NCBI GenBank assembly: GCA_030015575.1
Contig: JASDDO010000016.1
Span: forward strand, 65,345,396 to 65,409,395
Reading direction: 5' to 3'
Length of the DNA stretch: 64,000 bases
From: Agapanthus africanus
Taxonomy: Eukaryota > Streptophyta > Magnoliopsida > Asparagales > Amaryllidaceae
Part shown: in pieces, positions 1 to 11,255 of the stretch
How the letters are laid out: each line of letters starts with the position of its first letter
Position numbering within the stretch: the stretch's first letter is position 1
The notes under the pieces: model-generated
What the model saw: only the letters and a program-made list of their open reading frames with translations
Told to the model about the DNA's origin: nothing
Databases searched by the model: none
Translations under genes and position numbers: made by a program

Positions 1-340
1 ATGAGTACACTGGACAGGACTCGCCGGGAACATGCTAGTTGGTATTATACCTAGCGTCAGATAGCAGTTCCCTGGTGACATGTGTACAGATTAGTTCATC
101 GACCTGAGATCGTCATTTGTCTCGTGTGAGTTCCCACTGTACTTTGATTACTACCCTACCACGGCTCAAAGGAGTCGTGCAAATATGTTTTAGTTGGGTA
201 CAGTCGCGAGCCACATAGAAGCAGTGAGCGGATCTGCATGGGTTTCGTCTCTCTTGGTATTGGGGGTGAGATCGCGCTGTCTCTAGGAGAGCCATTACAC
301 AAAACCCTCGGCCGAGGCAGGAGATTTACTGGTAGGTTTT
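1..340 (+). repeat. CopP1 copia-type LTR, fragment 1 of 3
   Basis: This stretch matches about positions 420 to 760 of the 2,123-bp LTRs at 32845 and 40686, in the same orientation, with scattered substitutions. The beginning of the LTR lies outside the window. The LTR resumes at 14117 and again at 25290 because Gyp1 and CopM2 later inserted into it. Whether CopP1 is a solo LTR or the 3' LTR of a full element cannot be decided here. No gene is present; the short open frames are incidental. Confidence 0.9.
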
Positions 341-1445
341 TGATTGTTTGGAATTCTTGTTTGTGTAGTATTTGAAATTTGTATAGAAATCACAACCAAA
401 AATTATTTGACCCCAATCAACTACGGTGTCGGATGTAGATTGTTAGTGAGTGCGGATCCTCCATAGGGAAATTGTAATCGTTCGTCTTTGGAATTAGATG
501 AGTCGAAACTTTAAAGAAAAGAAAACAAACAATTCATGATTTAAAGTTGAAGTTCAAGAATTAGAAAATATAGATCTAATTACAAGAAAAAGATAGAATC
601 AAGAATTGAGAGTTTAATGATTTTTCCAACCAAATATCAAGAATCGAAATGAGGATCGTAGTAATCGATCGAATCTATAGATGTGATGTAATCTTACATT
701 GACGTATTCTTATCCTTCGATGAATTGATACTAGATCGATGATGATCGACGAGAATTAGGGATTTCTAGTGAAACTAGGGTTTCATCATTTATCCCTTGT
801 TCTTTCGTCGATATCATTCACATTCTAGCCTCTAGTAAATTCAAGAAACGATCGTAGATCCCTAATTTCGAGCGATCACAATCAAGAAAGCATCGCAACG
901 AAACTAGGTCATCGATTCTTGAATTTGCTAGGGTTTACAAAACCCGTAGGACTAAAGAATCGTTTTAAGATTTGTTACATAATCATTCTATTGATCATCT
1001 CGACTCCTCGACGAGCGGAGTTTTACTCAAACATCACAACACGAACCACAATTACAAATTGAGATCGAATCATGATGCAAGAATTTAAAGAAAGCAAGAT
1101 TAAAGAATTTCACCTTTTATTTATATCAATAATTTCATTACAATCGCTCAAGAACTACAAGAGGAAGAACTCGATCGTCGATTTGTCTTCGCTCGACTCC
1201 GTGAGTCGCGGATCGGCTAGGATCACTTGCTCGATTGAAGATCGGCTCGGCTCATAAAAGGTTGAAGGCTTCTCGCTTGATTTGGTACTCGGGATCTTGA
1301 ATTTGGATTGGAATTAGGGTTAGGGTTTCGCACATGTCTTGTCACTAGACTTGTGGAAGAAGATGAAGAAATTGAAGAAGACTAAAGATTAGCTAAGGAT
1401 TAACAAAGATTAGCAAAGATTATCTTTAACCCTAGGTCTAGGCTT

Positions 1446-1455
1446 CTATTTATAG
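1446..1455 (-). promoter_or_regulatory. Gyp1 3' LTR TATA-box
   Basis: The minus strand reads CTATAAATAG, a strong plant TATA element. It is identical in the partner LTR at 13366-13375. Transcription would start roughly 30 bases toward lower coordinates. This is motif-based inference only. Confidence 0.55.
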
Positions 1456-1752
1456 ACTTCCCCAAACCCTAGATCTAGGATTAGAATTTGAATTTTCCTC
1501 CAAAAGTTAGTTAGAAGAGATTTGAATTTCCCTCCAAAAGTTTGTTGATGAGAAGCTTCTAGATGTGATTAGTTAGGAGGAAGCTTCTAGAAATAGTTTG
1601 TTAGGAGCTTAATTAGGATTAGCTTAATTAATCATCTTTGCTGATCTGGAAGAAGCTTCGAGGGTTTTCTGGAGATTGACATATATTTCTGAGCTGTAGC
1701 CACTGAGATAGGAGTTTTGCACTGAAAATTGAGCGCTGATGTGGAAATACCA

Positions 1753-1796
1753 CCACGGAACCGCGGCGCAAGCAGGCTCCTGTCGCGGATCCGCGG
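1753..1796. repeat. Paired GC palindrome in Gyp1 3' LTR
   Basis: Two 14-bp units, CCACGGAACCGCGG (1753-1766) and TCGCGGATCCGCGG (1783-1796), start 30 bp apart. Each is a near-perfect palindrome around CCGCGG arms. The partner LTR has less decayed copies. Compared with it, the first unit shows a G-to-A change and the second a C-to-T change at CpG sites, consistent with methyl-cytosine loss. Confidence 0.8.
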
Positions 1797-2196
1797 CTCT
1801 TTGTGGGCCTTGGGCTTTGGTCTTTTCTGGTAATTCTCTCTATAATATTTGGGCCTTGTTTTGATGTGTTGAATTTCATTTGGCCTTCTGTATTGCTACC
1901 AGTTCTCAGGTCTTTGAGTTGGTGTAATGTTTGATCAGCAAAATGACAATTTTGGCTTTTCTTCCGGATTTTCCTGCACAATTTCTCAAGACAAGTGTTG
2001 CGCAATATAGGGATGATGCGATGCCATGAAATGCAGTCAATTTCCTCAGAAATGTCGGTTTTATAATCTAACACATGCAATCTGATATTTAACGACTGAT
2101 TTGCTAATATGTGAAATATGAATACCGTACACTTCTAAATGAGTGCAAATGATAGGGAAATTGCCGGTTAAAAGATGCAATATTTTCGACTAATCA

Positions 2197-2211
2197 AATT
2201 CCCCCAAACTT
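2197..2211 (-). other. Gyp1 polypurine tract
   Basis: The minus strand reads AAGTTTGGGGGAATT directly before the 3' LTR, the position and composition expected for the plus-strand primer of reverse transcription. Similar tracts recur inside the element at about 7994 and 8176. Confidence 0.85.
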
Positions 2212-2286
2212 AATTTCGATCGTCTCAAGCGAACTGTTTTATTAAAAAGAGAAGGAGAAATAAAGAAAGAGAAAAACTAACTAGCA

Positions 2287-2407
2287 CACTTTCGTAGGCA
2301 ACACGATTGCACTGAGCACGTGCAACAAGCCTTTCAACCTCTAGGTGTCCCTAGTAGGAGGAGTGTTGTCTCCTGAGGGTTTTCAGCGGATTGCACCCAC
2401 AAAATCC
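2287..2407 (-). repeat. 121-bp block conserved between Gyp1 and Gyp2
   Basis: It aligns without gaps to 46318-46438 of Gyp2 with 7 differences in 121 positions, counted by eye. Both copies sit close to the 3' polypurine tract. Small inverted repeats are visible, such as AGGAG/CTCCT around TGTTGT and CTAGG/CCTAG. No reading frame is apparent, so a structural or cis-acting RNA role is a guess. The sequence beyond it to 2862 (about 455 bp) also aligns to Gyp2 (46439-46900) but much less well, and I see no gene there. Confidence 0.75.
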
Positions 2408-2862
2408 AATAATAAAAGGTAGATCATGAATATTACATTTAAAGAAAAGAATCGTAGAAGAAAGACTTTGAAAATTAGGGTTTCCAACTAAGCTAGTTTT
2501 TCGGTTGTCATGAGCCCTATCTTAATGGTCATGAAAAGATGTCAGAAATCACGTCCTCCCTCAATAAAATATCGTCTTATTCTTCATTCCTATCTTTCTT
2601 TCAAACATCGATCATATCACCCAGCGTGTGTGTAAAGACATCGCTACACCCGGAGAATTCAATTCAAGCTATCATACTCTTGCTCATCAGCCTCGGTACT
2701 TTTTAATTAATGAATATTTATATGAGATTGCTCACACACTTTCATGCGGCCGTTAATACTTCTTGAGATACTAACCGACCGATTACTCATGTGCTTGCTT
2801 ACTTGGTGTATTATCCTCGTCTTTCACCACCTAAGGCATAGCAGTGACTCCCAGATCAGTTG

Positions 2863-5800
2863 TGTAACGTTTTGAAAATCGTTTCGGTGAAATTTCGGAA
2901 AATCGGTAAAATAAGGGGGTTTTCTGTAAAAATTCAAAATACAAATATCTTTATTTTAAAATTAAATATACATATTCTAGCTATGTAATTGCTAGTATTT
3001 GGTGTTTATTGAGCCACTGGCGAAATTTCAACTTTTTCTGAAAAAAAAAATTATTTTAATATTATTTTAAGCCGTCACTAATACATTTAATTAGGGAAAA
3101 TTACAAAATGGAATGGGTTGATACAAATTTTTTAATTCTTGACACACTAAACTGACATGTAAAATATTATTTTTGAAACGAAATCGTTTTGCCAAAATGG
3201 TTTAGAAATTATTGAAGAAAAAAGGGTTTTTTTTAGTGAATTTAGTGTAAATGGTTGTTTGGGGTATAACATTTATCTTTTTCCCTCACAACCACACCCA
3301 CACTCACTCACCCCCATCCCCATGTGGCTGAAATTCAGCTGCACTTCCCCCCATTTCCCCACTGCATTCCACACAAATAAGAAAAGAAAACAAAAAGAAA
3401 AGTATAAGAAAAGAGGTATGGTTGTGTTGACCTTGGACTTCTTTGACTTGTCAATACTTTCCCCACCTCATTCTCTCTCCAATCTCCCCAAAATTGGCCG
3501 AACCCTTCTCCTTCTCACTGCTGCAACAGCCCCCTCTCTTCTCTTTCTCATTTCACCTCAAAATTTCATCACAAAATGCCCAAAAATCAACACAAAAACC
3601 TCACAAAATCAAAATCCAATCTCTACCCATTTTTCCTTGGCCCATCTAGCATGGATCTTGGTGAAAAGAGAGCAATTTGGGAGGCTTAGATTCTTGCTAG
3701 ATCTCTTATTGGGAGGTATAAATCTTAACCCATGTCTTAATTGTTGGTTAATTACTCCAATTTAGTTAAATTTGGTGCTTAATTTTGGTTAAATTGCAAA
3801 CTTGAATTGTGGGATTAATGGAAATATGTGAGATTAAAATCAAGATAGGGTTTTATCACATCATTAAGGTTGCCATGAGTAGATTAACATGTTAATACTT
3901 GCTAAAACCTAATCTACTTATTAGTTTCAAATTGTTAGTTGGAAATTATGATAAATGTGCTATTTTGCTAACTAGGTTTTTTAGAAATTGATTTATAATT
4001 GGGATTAAAATCTAAATTAAGGTTTCATGTCATCATTAATATTATAATGAGTGTTTTAATGACTTTGGACCATGCAAAATCAAGCGTAGTTTTTGTTTTG
4101 TGCATTTTTAGTTGAAATTGTTAAAATTAGATAAATTGCAAAACTAGAATTTTTATTTTTATAAGAATTGATGATATTAAATTCTTGAAATGGGTTGTAT
4201 GACTTATTTGAGATGTTTAATAAGTATTATAGCCGCTAGATTTGTTTAAATATCGTGTTTTGTACTAAAACGGGTAATTTTTACTTGCTAGATTTTCGGA
4301 AAAATGCCTTTTATGGTGAATTTGGGGTTTTTGTGAATTTTAACCTATGTTATATTATAGTTAGTGTTCGTGGATGCGCAAATGGGTGTGTTTGGGTTTT
4401 CTCGATGGTTTAACATTTGTACATCGACATCGAGGGTTGGTTTGACTATTCTTGCATGCGTAAGCGATAGGTTTTGACCTATGCGTGATACGCGTGCCGA
4501 TTTGATTTTCGTATGCCGTTTCGATTTTGAATTTGGTTTTAATGCTATACGGTGTGTTATGATATGTAGGTACCCCATGTGGACTTCGAGACGACAATCA
4601 AGCGCGTAGCGACGTCGGCACCGGCGAGCGAGGACCGGGTGAGTAGATTTATATCTACGGGGAGAAGTCGGGTGGATGGCGTATTGCACCCCAGCAGTCC
4701 GTAGAATAGTTCATATATATATGTTTATATAGGTGTTTTATGATACGATAATGTTTATTCATGATATGATTATGTGTTCATGGATTACCTTTGGGTTAAT
4801 TGTGAAACCTTAGAGTAGTTGTTATACCCACATACGCACACACAGACTTGCATACATTACTTTCTTGTGCATAGATGGGGATGTGTATATATGTATATAC
4901 GCGTGGGTATGGGACTATGCATATATACATTCATATACACATGCATGGATGATGAGGATAGTACTTGGGATTTAAGATGAGTCGATGAGATTTGATTTGA
5001 GGCCGTGAGATCGGTGATATGGCAGGGTTCGTATTTAAGATACAACATGACGTTGTAGCGGGTCTTTGGCATAGTGTTTCACACACGTGCGTGCATACTT
5101 AGGCGGTATCAGTATTGTACTAGAAGTAGATCAGTACCCCGATCATGATATTTGATAAAGAGGATACAAAATGAATAGTATGATGAATGCGATATTGACC
5201 CGTACCCAAATGTGGGGATGCCGTACGACGGATTTACGTACGAGCTATATATTGATGATTGATCCGCACTCTTTACTTGGGATGTCTGATTATAGATATG
5301 GTATCGGATATGATATTATTGAGGCGGGATCACCGACTAATATATATACAGGTATGTATATGTATCGACTCAGATGTTAGGCGGTTTCCTTACCTGTAGT
5401 TCAGCTTTGTTAGTTCAGCCGTATAGTTTAGCGTAGTTGTTAGACTAGATTAGACCCCTACCTATTTCAAAACTAACGAATCGTTGGTATTTTAAAAGAA
5501 AGGTCAAGGGATTCTACGGATATTTCAAAAGACGTAACTTTTCTTAAAAACACCGTAGCCCTTATTTTCAAAACACCGCGATTCGTGTTATTTCAAAAGG
5601 CACTATTGTTGGACTTATATTAGGGTAATGTAGATTAGTTATCGTTGTGTCTAGTATTCAGCTCCCGCACATTATTGCTGTTGCTCCGCATCGCATACTT
5701 ACATTGTTATTTCATATTGCATTGTTGATATTATGCTGTTAAGACACCAGGACCATTACCGATGATGCGTATGTACCACGTACACTTACTTGCCGGCTCA

Positions 5801-7442
5801 CACACATCTTCATCGGTAATTGCCATGTCACGTACACCTTAGAAAATATTATTGCTTAACTTAGCTTGATAGCCAGTAGTTTGACATGATATTAGTGTAC
5901 TTACCTTATATGCCGGCTTACATATTGTAGTTATTTCTTGTCATTTCATGCATACTGTTATTCATTGTTATGCCGTATTCATGGATTCTCATGCCTATAT
6001 TCATGGTTTCACATGCTATTGATGATTTGGATTCGGATTTCCATGAGATTTTCTGGATTTGGGGGAAAACTGTAAAACTTGTATAAGCTTCTTTCTTCTC
6101 TTTTAAATAAAAAGTGCGGTTTTCCCATGATGTATGAGTCGTCCACCATGAGTTTGCTGATGGATTTCGAGACCCGATTCGAGGAGATGGATGAACCGTT
6201 TCGGGTACATGGTGGGCCCGGTGCGGTACCCCGGGGCAAGAAGATCGTGTTGTTGACGTTGAGCCTGTGCAGGGGAGCACGACCGACCGGTGATATTACC
6301 CGACACGTCGGATATCCGGAGGATACCGTCGTGGTCTTGAGATGGATATTAGTGGTCGGTCTGGACTGACGACGCCCTAGATAGTGAGATTGAGACATAC
6401 AATGATATTTGAGATATTGAGGTACAGAGATTGCGACATAGAGATATCGAGATATTTGGATATTTGTTTTGTGTCGATGCTAGGAACTGTTTATACTGAT
6501 TTCATTATGATACCTCGTTTTAAAAAGGTACAGAAATCTCACTAATTTTTTTGAAAGCAGTTTTCTTTAGTACATGCATTCTGTTCATGCATTCATACAT
6601 CATCCTTATGATATATTGCTACCTGAGGCACTGACACGGGCATATGGGATTACACTTGATTTAGACATGTACCCTAGCCATTGTTATAGGCTGCTGGTTA
6701 TATATTTGAGGATATATTATGATCATATGGCCTAGGATTGCGTTGTTCATGCGGTTTCTGTTCGTAGATGTTTTTCTACTCACGAGTTGGCAACTCACCC
6801 CCGTTGTGCCACAATTTCTTGCAGGTTTTACCGTACAGATTTCTTTACGGCTTTGCTGGCACTGCTTCTATCGGGTGACTTGCTAGTAGGTGGGTTTATT
6901 TGTATCGTACCCATCATTATACATTGTATATTATTATTAAGTTGTATCTAGAAGTTCCATCAACCAAACATGTATTTTATTTCAGAGATAGAGACCAGTG
7001 ATGTTTATTCTTTCGACTTTAGAGTCGCGCGTTGTATTTCTATGGATTTCTTGTTGTTTTGAGTTTTCTTTTGAGTTTTGATCCTCGCTCTTAGTGTTGT
7101 ATATTATATTGCTTGTGTGGTTGTGACCGTCGATTGACGAAGAGCTAGCTCCCGGTTGGGGATGCCATTTATTGATTTCGTATACTATTCATGTTGTATT
7201 CCGTTTGGGGGCCAGTATTTACAAAGGAGACTCTGCCGAAATTTTCAGGAAATATTTGAAGCTTTTTTAAAAACGCATAATTCGGCTTATGCTATTAAAA
7301 CTACTTGATTTAAATTGGTTTTCCTTCACTCTACTACTTTTCTTGGTTTGGATTTCTAGGTTTCGGCTTACTTAGATTACGTACGCCTCAAGACGTTCGT
7401 AGTTTAAGTGCCGGTCATGTTCCATACGTTCGGGACGTGACA
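2863..7442 (+). mobile_element. Solo LTR of a Del/Tekay-like chromovirus
   Basis: A 4,580-bp insertion begins TGTAACG, ends ACGTGACA and is flanked by a perfect AGTTG duplication (2858-2862 and 7443-7447). Removing it rejoins two parts of the Gyp1 3' region that are collinear with Gyp2. The termini resemble those I associate with Del/Tekay LTRs. I find no primer-binding site, polypurine tract, repeated terminus or retroviral motif inside, so this is a solo LTR left by LTR-LTR recombination and not a complete element. Several short open frames inside it have biased composition, match no family I recognise, and are not called as genes. Superfamily assignment rests on the ends and length alone. 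Confidence 0.85.
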
Positions 7443-7993
7443 AGTTGGCCTTAGGGCACTAGGTGAAGAGGCACCCTCGCTATATATTTTTTTATTGCCC
7501 TTGGAGATAACAAAACCAGTGTCCATTTTTCTCACCACTTTATATTTTCTTCATCATTTTTTTTATTTCCTTCATACTTTTGGCTTTAAGACAAGAGCAT
7601 TTCAAGGTATCCTCTACTATCCTAGGCTTTAAGACGTGTGTAAGTGCGAATAGCAGGGTATCAACGTTCAAAATGTTTGTCTTCCAGAATAGAAATTATT
7701 TTTCAGACTTATTTTTATCCTCAGATTAGTGACTTCTTTCATCTTACTAACCCTTGGGACAACGGCTCATAACTACTTATTACTAGTTCGTATAAGAAAA
7801 CTTCTAATTTTCTTGGTTTTCTTAAATTTTTCTAATCTCATGGATGCAATTGTTCACTATCTAATCTTTCATTATCTTATTTATGTACAAAAATATTTTT
7901 ATCTTTTGAAAATTTTTAAATTTTTATAGGTTTTCAAAATTGTTTTGTGCTTATGCAAAGTATGATGCAAATGATGCGAAAATAAGCACAAAG

Positions 7994-8031
7994 CTCCCCC
8001 AAACTTGTTTTCAACAGTGTCCTCACTGTTG
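7994..8031 (-). other. Internal polypurine tract plus hairpin in Gyp1
   Basis: A CTCCCCCAAACTTG tract (minus strand GA-rich) is followed by an 8-bp stem with a 4-nt loop, CAACAGTG-TCCT-CACTGTTG (8012-8031). Gyp2 has the same arrangement at 47519-47555, with the stem preserved by a paired A-T to G-C change. This suggests selection on structure. Confidence 0.6.
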
Positions 8032-8175
8032 CCTTCTACTAAATCTCGAAAAAACCTGTAAGCCTAGGAGGAATTTATTAGTGGGGGCAAAATATTTAAG
8101 TGAAGAGCCTCACCCAAACTTATTTTTGGCTCAAAATTTTGTAAAAATTTTCTTTTCAAGAGCCCGAAAATATGT

Positions 8176-8190
8176 GCCCCCCCAAACTTG
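8176..8190 (-). other. Second internal polypurine-like tract in Gyp1
   Basis: GCCCCCCCAAACTTG on the plus strand is very close to the true 3' polypurine tract. Gyp2 has its counterpart at 47651-47667. It could be a central priming site or a relic of tract duplication. Confidence 0.5.
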
Positions 8191-8372
8191 AGTTATGCAA
8201 TGTTAATCTTTTGAAAATCACATGAGGGGGTCAAAAATCATTGTTCGATGCCAAGCTTTGCGAAGACCGAATGTCAACACCAACCATTCAAAAATTTTAT
8301 CAATGCAGTGCTCTGGTTGGTGGAAGAAGAAGTGGGGAAAGATTAAGTGGTGGAAGAGAGTCTGTGTGCGTC

Positions 8373-8798
8373 TCATTTTGGAGAGACGATGCAGTAATGT
8401 GATGGATTACTCGCATTCTTTTTATAGTTCAGAAGAAGGGGTGGAGGTTCAATTTCATTGATTGGGAGATGATTCATCTCAACACTCGTGTCATTCAAAA
8501 ATGCGAGTTCATCAGCGAAGATTTTCTCAAAAGTTCCATCAATACCCCAATGAATAATGTCATCACAAAGTGCGGGGTGATCTTCAGACTCCAGAAACGG
8601 TTCATAATCAGTGTTAGTTGTTGACCCGGAAATCTCGGTGGAAGAGTCCGTATGTGTATGATACATAGTTGGGTCAAACAATAACGTATGAAAAGAGTCA
8701 AGATCGGTATCAGGAGGATCATCAAATTCGCTGCTGTCGACATCCATTAAGTCGACAGAACAGACCTGAGCAGTAGGTTTGGAGGATACACTTCCCAA
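8373..8798 (-). pseudogene. Gyp1 acidic post-protease segment
   Basis: An open stretch of 141 codons rich in Asp, Glu, Ser and Thr (for example DSSEFDDPPDTDLDSFH) continues in the same frame as the gag-protease remnant upstream, separated from it by one stop at 8802. In Athila/Tat elements an acidic linker follows the protease and leads into reverse transcriptase; here the frame ends and no reverse transcriptase follows. The second half of the Gyp2 661-codon product has a similar acidic character. No catalytic motif is visible and its function is unknown. Confidence 0.55.
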
Positions 8799-8801
8799 TT
8801 T

Positions 8802-9425
8802 TTAAATGTTCAGCTCTATTGACCTATTCCCGAAGGATAGGGTCATAGAACCATTACGACGGTTGATGATAGCATTGGAAGTGGCCAAAAAGGGGCGACC
8901 TAAAATCACCGGAATTTGATTCCGTGGGTTCGCTACAGGGTGTGTATCAATTATAATAAAGTCCATAGGGAATATAAATTTCCCGATTTTTATTAACACA
9001 TCCTCTAGTTCACCCCTAAGTTTGGTGATTGATCGACCAAGTCAGTATTATAGATATGGAAAGGATTCAGCCATCTGGAGAGTTATGCTCAAGGGCTTTA
9101 ACACTCCAATACCTAGTTGCTCATAGACAGAATATGGAAGCAAGTTAACACTAGCGCCAAGGTTTACTAGAGCACGGTTGATGTATTTTTCCCCGATAGA
9201 AATGGAAATAGTAGGACAGCCAGGGTCCTTACGTTTCCTCGGTAATTGTTGGGGGAAAGCCGTGTCTACTATCTTTTCCATGAAAATCTTCTTGGGCACT
9301 TGAGTCTTTCTCTTCCTAGTGCACAAGTTCTTATGAGTTTTCACATAGGACGGAACTTGTTGGATGGCATCTAGGAGAGGGATGTTGGTGTTAACTTGCT
9401 TAAAAATGTTCATAATCTTCTCCAT
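8802..9425 (-). pseudogene. Gyp1 aspartic protease remnant
   Basis: The product of this region would process the Gag polyprotein in the particle. The N-terminal part (9048-9425) contains NIPLLDAIQQVPSYVK and the active-site stretch ALVNLGASVNLLPYS; the C-terminal part (8802-8999) contains PVILGRPFLATSNAIIN. These are diagnostic of Athila/Tat-type proteases. The catalytic Asp of the usual D-L-G-A motif is Asn here, which a single G-to-A change explains, so the enzyme would be dead even without the stops. Two in-frame stops (9048-9050 and 9042-9044) separate the halves, and the frame is otherwise unbroken. Confidence 0.88.
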
Positions 9426-9449
9426 ATGTGGACTCGGTGTGTTGGCCCT

Positions 9450-9851
9450 TTACCGATTAGGGTAAGGTGCTTTAGAAATAAGCGCTGGGTCCATCATACG
9501 AGAAGGCAGTATGTGTGGAACCGATCGCAGAATAGAAGTGGGGATCGTCCGTGTAGTAGTAAAAGAGGTGGGCTGAAGTGGCGAGCCTTTTGGGAAACGA
9601 AGAATAGGCTCAGAAGAAGGTGGTGGGGTAGAAGAACTGGGGTCAGAATTAGAAGTGTGTGTGTGAGGAAAGGTCTCAGCCGGGGTGTTATTGATTGATT
9701 TATCAGTATCATCCAACTCTTCCCCAACGTGAGTGTCAAGCACTCTTCCAGATCTCAACGTGATTGTATCCACATGATGTGAATAGCCAGGATTGGGTAA
9801 ACGTTGAGCTGAAAGTTTCCCTTTCTCTCTTGAACTCATTTCGGCTTTTAA
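9450..9851 (-). pseudogene. Gyp1 gag-protease linker remnant
   Basis: This in-frame segment between the Gag zinc-knuckle region and the protease contains DTITLRSGRVL, the TLRSG motif that sits between gag and protease in Athila/Tat elements, followed by a Pro/Ser/Thr-rich stretch and a PYPNR motif. It is bounded by stops at 9852-9854 and 9450-9452. It has no enzymatic role of its own that I can recognise. Confidence 0.75.
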
Positions 9852-11255
9852 TCATGCAATTTCTTCTTCCATCGATTTAATACTCTGGCTTTGGGACGCA
9901 GAGTTTTTCTTAATTTTATCGATAGAAGATTTTATTTCAGCCGATACTTGCATGAGATTTGTTAGAAGCAAGTTTATGAATGAAAATGATTCATCAGTCC
10001 CGGTCAACTGCAAAGGACTAGATGGTGCGGGTGTGTTGACCGGATTTTGGAAATTTTGTGCTTGAAAGGGGTGCTGACTCAATTGAAGTTGTGGTTGCTG
10101 TTGTGGTGGAGGGACCCCTTGGAAATTATTTTGGGTTGGAACCGTGTTTTGAAATTGTGATTGGTTCCAAGCAAAATTTGGGTGATTCCTCCAACCCTGA
10201 TTATATGTGGAAGAAAATGGATCGTTTCTAGGTCTTTGAAATGCGGCATTGGTATGCTCTTGACCTTGAAACAGAGAATTTAGTGGACACTCTTCCGTTA
10301 AATGAGAAGGATCGGAACAGCATCCACATACAGTTTTGGAGAGTGATATTTGACTTAGGGCGGCAGCTAAAAATTTGTTTTCCATAGCGTCAAATTTCTT
10401 GTGTAAAGCTGAAATTTCAGCTCTAATTCCTATGGAAATATCATTGACATCCCTAGAAGATTGACTCACACCCTCCCACTGTAAAGATCTTTCAGCGAAA
10501 TCTTCTAGAAAATTCCAGGCTTCCCCATCATCTTTAGTCATGAAGTTGCCTTGACACATGGATTCAAGGGTCTATCTCGTGTTAGGATTAATGCCCTCAT
10601 ATATGATACGGCACAGTTCCCATCTCGGGATGCCGTGATGAGGTCATTGGACTAACAGATCCTTGAAGCGTTCAAGACATTTTGAAAATGGTTCATTTGG
10701 AAGCTGGGTGAATTGATAAATTTCGCTTCGGACTCGAGCTGTCTTTTGATGTGGGTAGAATTTCTTAAGGAATGTTTTGACGAATTCGTCCTAATTTGAA
10801 ATGGAATGTGCGGTAGTGTTATATAGTCACTTCTCGGCTAAATCGCACAAAGTGAATGGGAGAAGACGAAGACGTAAAGCATCCACAGAAAGCTGTGAAG
10901 TACCCATCATTGCGCATACATTTTCAAATTTGGTGATAAATGCATATGCGTCTTCAGACTCGAGACCGTGAAATTTTGGTAGAAGGTTGATGTATTGGGG
11001 TTTTATTTGAAAATTTTCCCCGTTGGCTGGTGGAATGGAAAGACAAGTGGAAAATGGACCTCGTGTTGGATAGCACCTTTCTAGGAGAGAGATGCGAGGT
11101 GGATTCTGCGCACCAACGGACGGCGGCAGATTAGTGGAAAAGAAGTTCGATGGAGGTGGATCCATCGATGTGGGTGTGGTCGTGGGTAAAAGAAAGGGTA
11201 AATGTAGAAATACCGACTTTTGGGTAGATGAGGGAAAGGCGGACTTAACGGGCAC
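9852..11255 (-). pseudogene. gag: Gyp1 gag remnant (capsid and zinc knuckle)
   Basis: Gag would form the virus-like particle and bind element RNA. From the ATG at 11255 the product has a Pro-rich head, then FQIKPQYINLLPKFHGLESED and a capsid-like core with FENVCAMMGTSQLSVD and LRLRLLPFTL, typical of Athila/Tat Gag. After the core come a coiled-coil-like segment near 10400 and a CCHC zinc knuckle, CGCCSDPSHLTEEC (C-X2-C-X4-H-X4-C). A Gln/Pro/Asn-rich tail follows. The frame is continuous but has internal stops at 10827, 10791, 10644 and 10572. Two of them replace a Trp expected by family comparison and one a Gln, the pattern left by cytosine deamination. No frameshift was needed to follow the protein. 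Confidence 0.88.

Larger units (their letters stand above)
341..2196 (-). repeat. Gyp1 3' LTR
   Basis: This is 1,856 bp, the same length as the partner at 12261-14116. In plus-strand coordinates it begins TGATTG and ends TAATCA, where the partner ends TGATCA, so the terminal dinucleotide has decayed. It contains a TATA-like site, a double telo-box motif (1314-1328) and a paired GC palindrome (1753-1796). Its U5 end resembles that of Gyp2 in motif order, but most of the rest does not align by eye. Confidence 0.93.
7448..8372 (-). other. Gyp1 3' untranslated region, proximal part
   Basis: This non-coding part follows the last Gyp1 reading frame. Its left portion (about 7580-7660) and a segment near 8280-8330 align to Gyp2 at about 47050-47130 and 47768-47820. 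It holds two internal polypurine-like tracts and one hairpin listed separately. No reading frame resembles a known protein. Confidence 0.6.

Noticed and set aside
1314..1328. Interstitial telomere repeat
   Set aside because: Only two repeats, present at the same place in both Gyp1 LTRs, so it is an LTR motif and not a telomere scar.
3259..3765. 168-codon plus-strand open frame in the solo LTR
   Set aside because: Pro/Ser/Phe-rich translation of a CT- and A-rich tract within an LTR, with no family resemblance and no neighbouring gene.
6079..6369. 96-codon plus-strand open frame in the solo LTR
   Set aside because: It lies wholly inside the LTR, overlaps open frames on the other strand and has no recognisable motif; chance opening is the simpler reading.
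9396..9698. 100-codon plus-strand frame opposite the Gyp1 linker and protease
   Set aside because: An antisense shadow of a segment whose minus-strand reading has clear family motifs.
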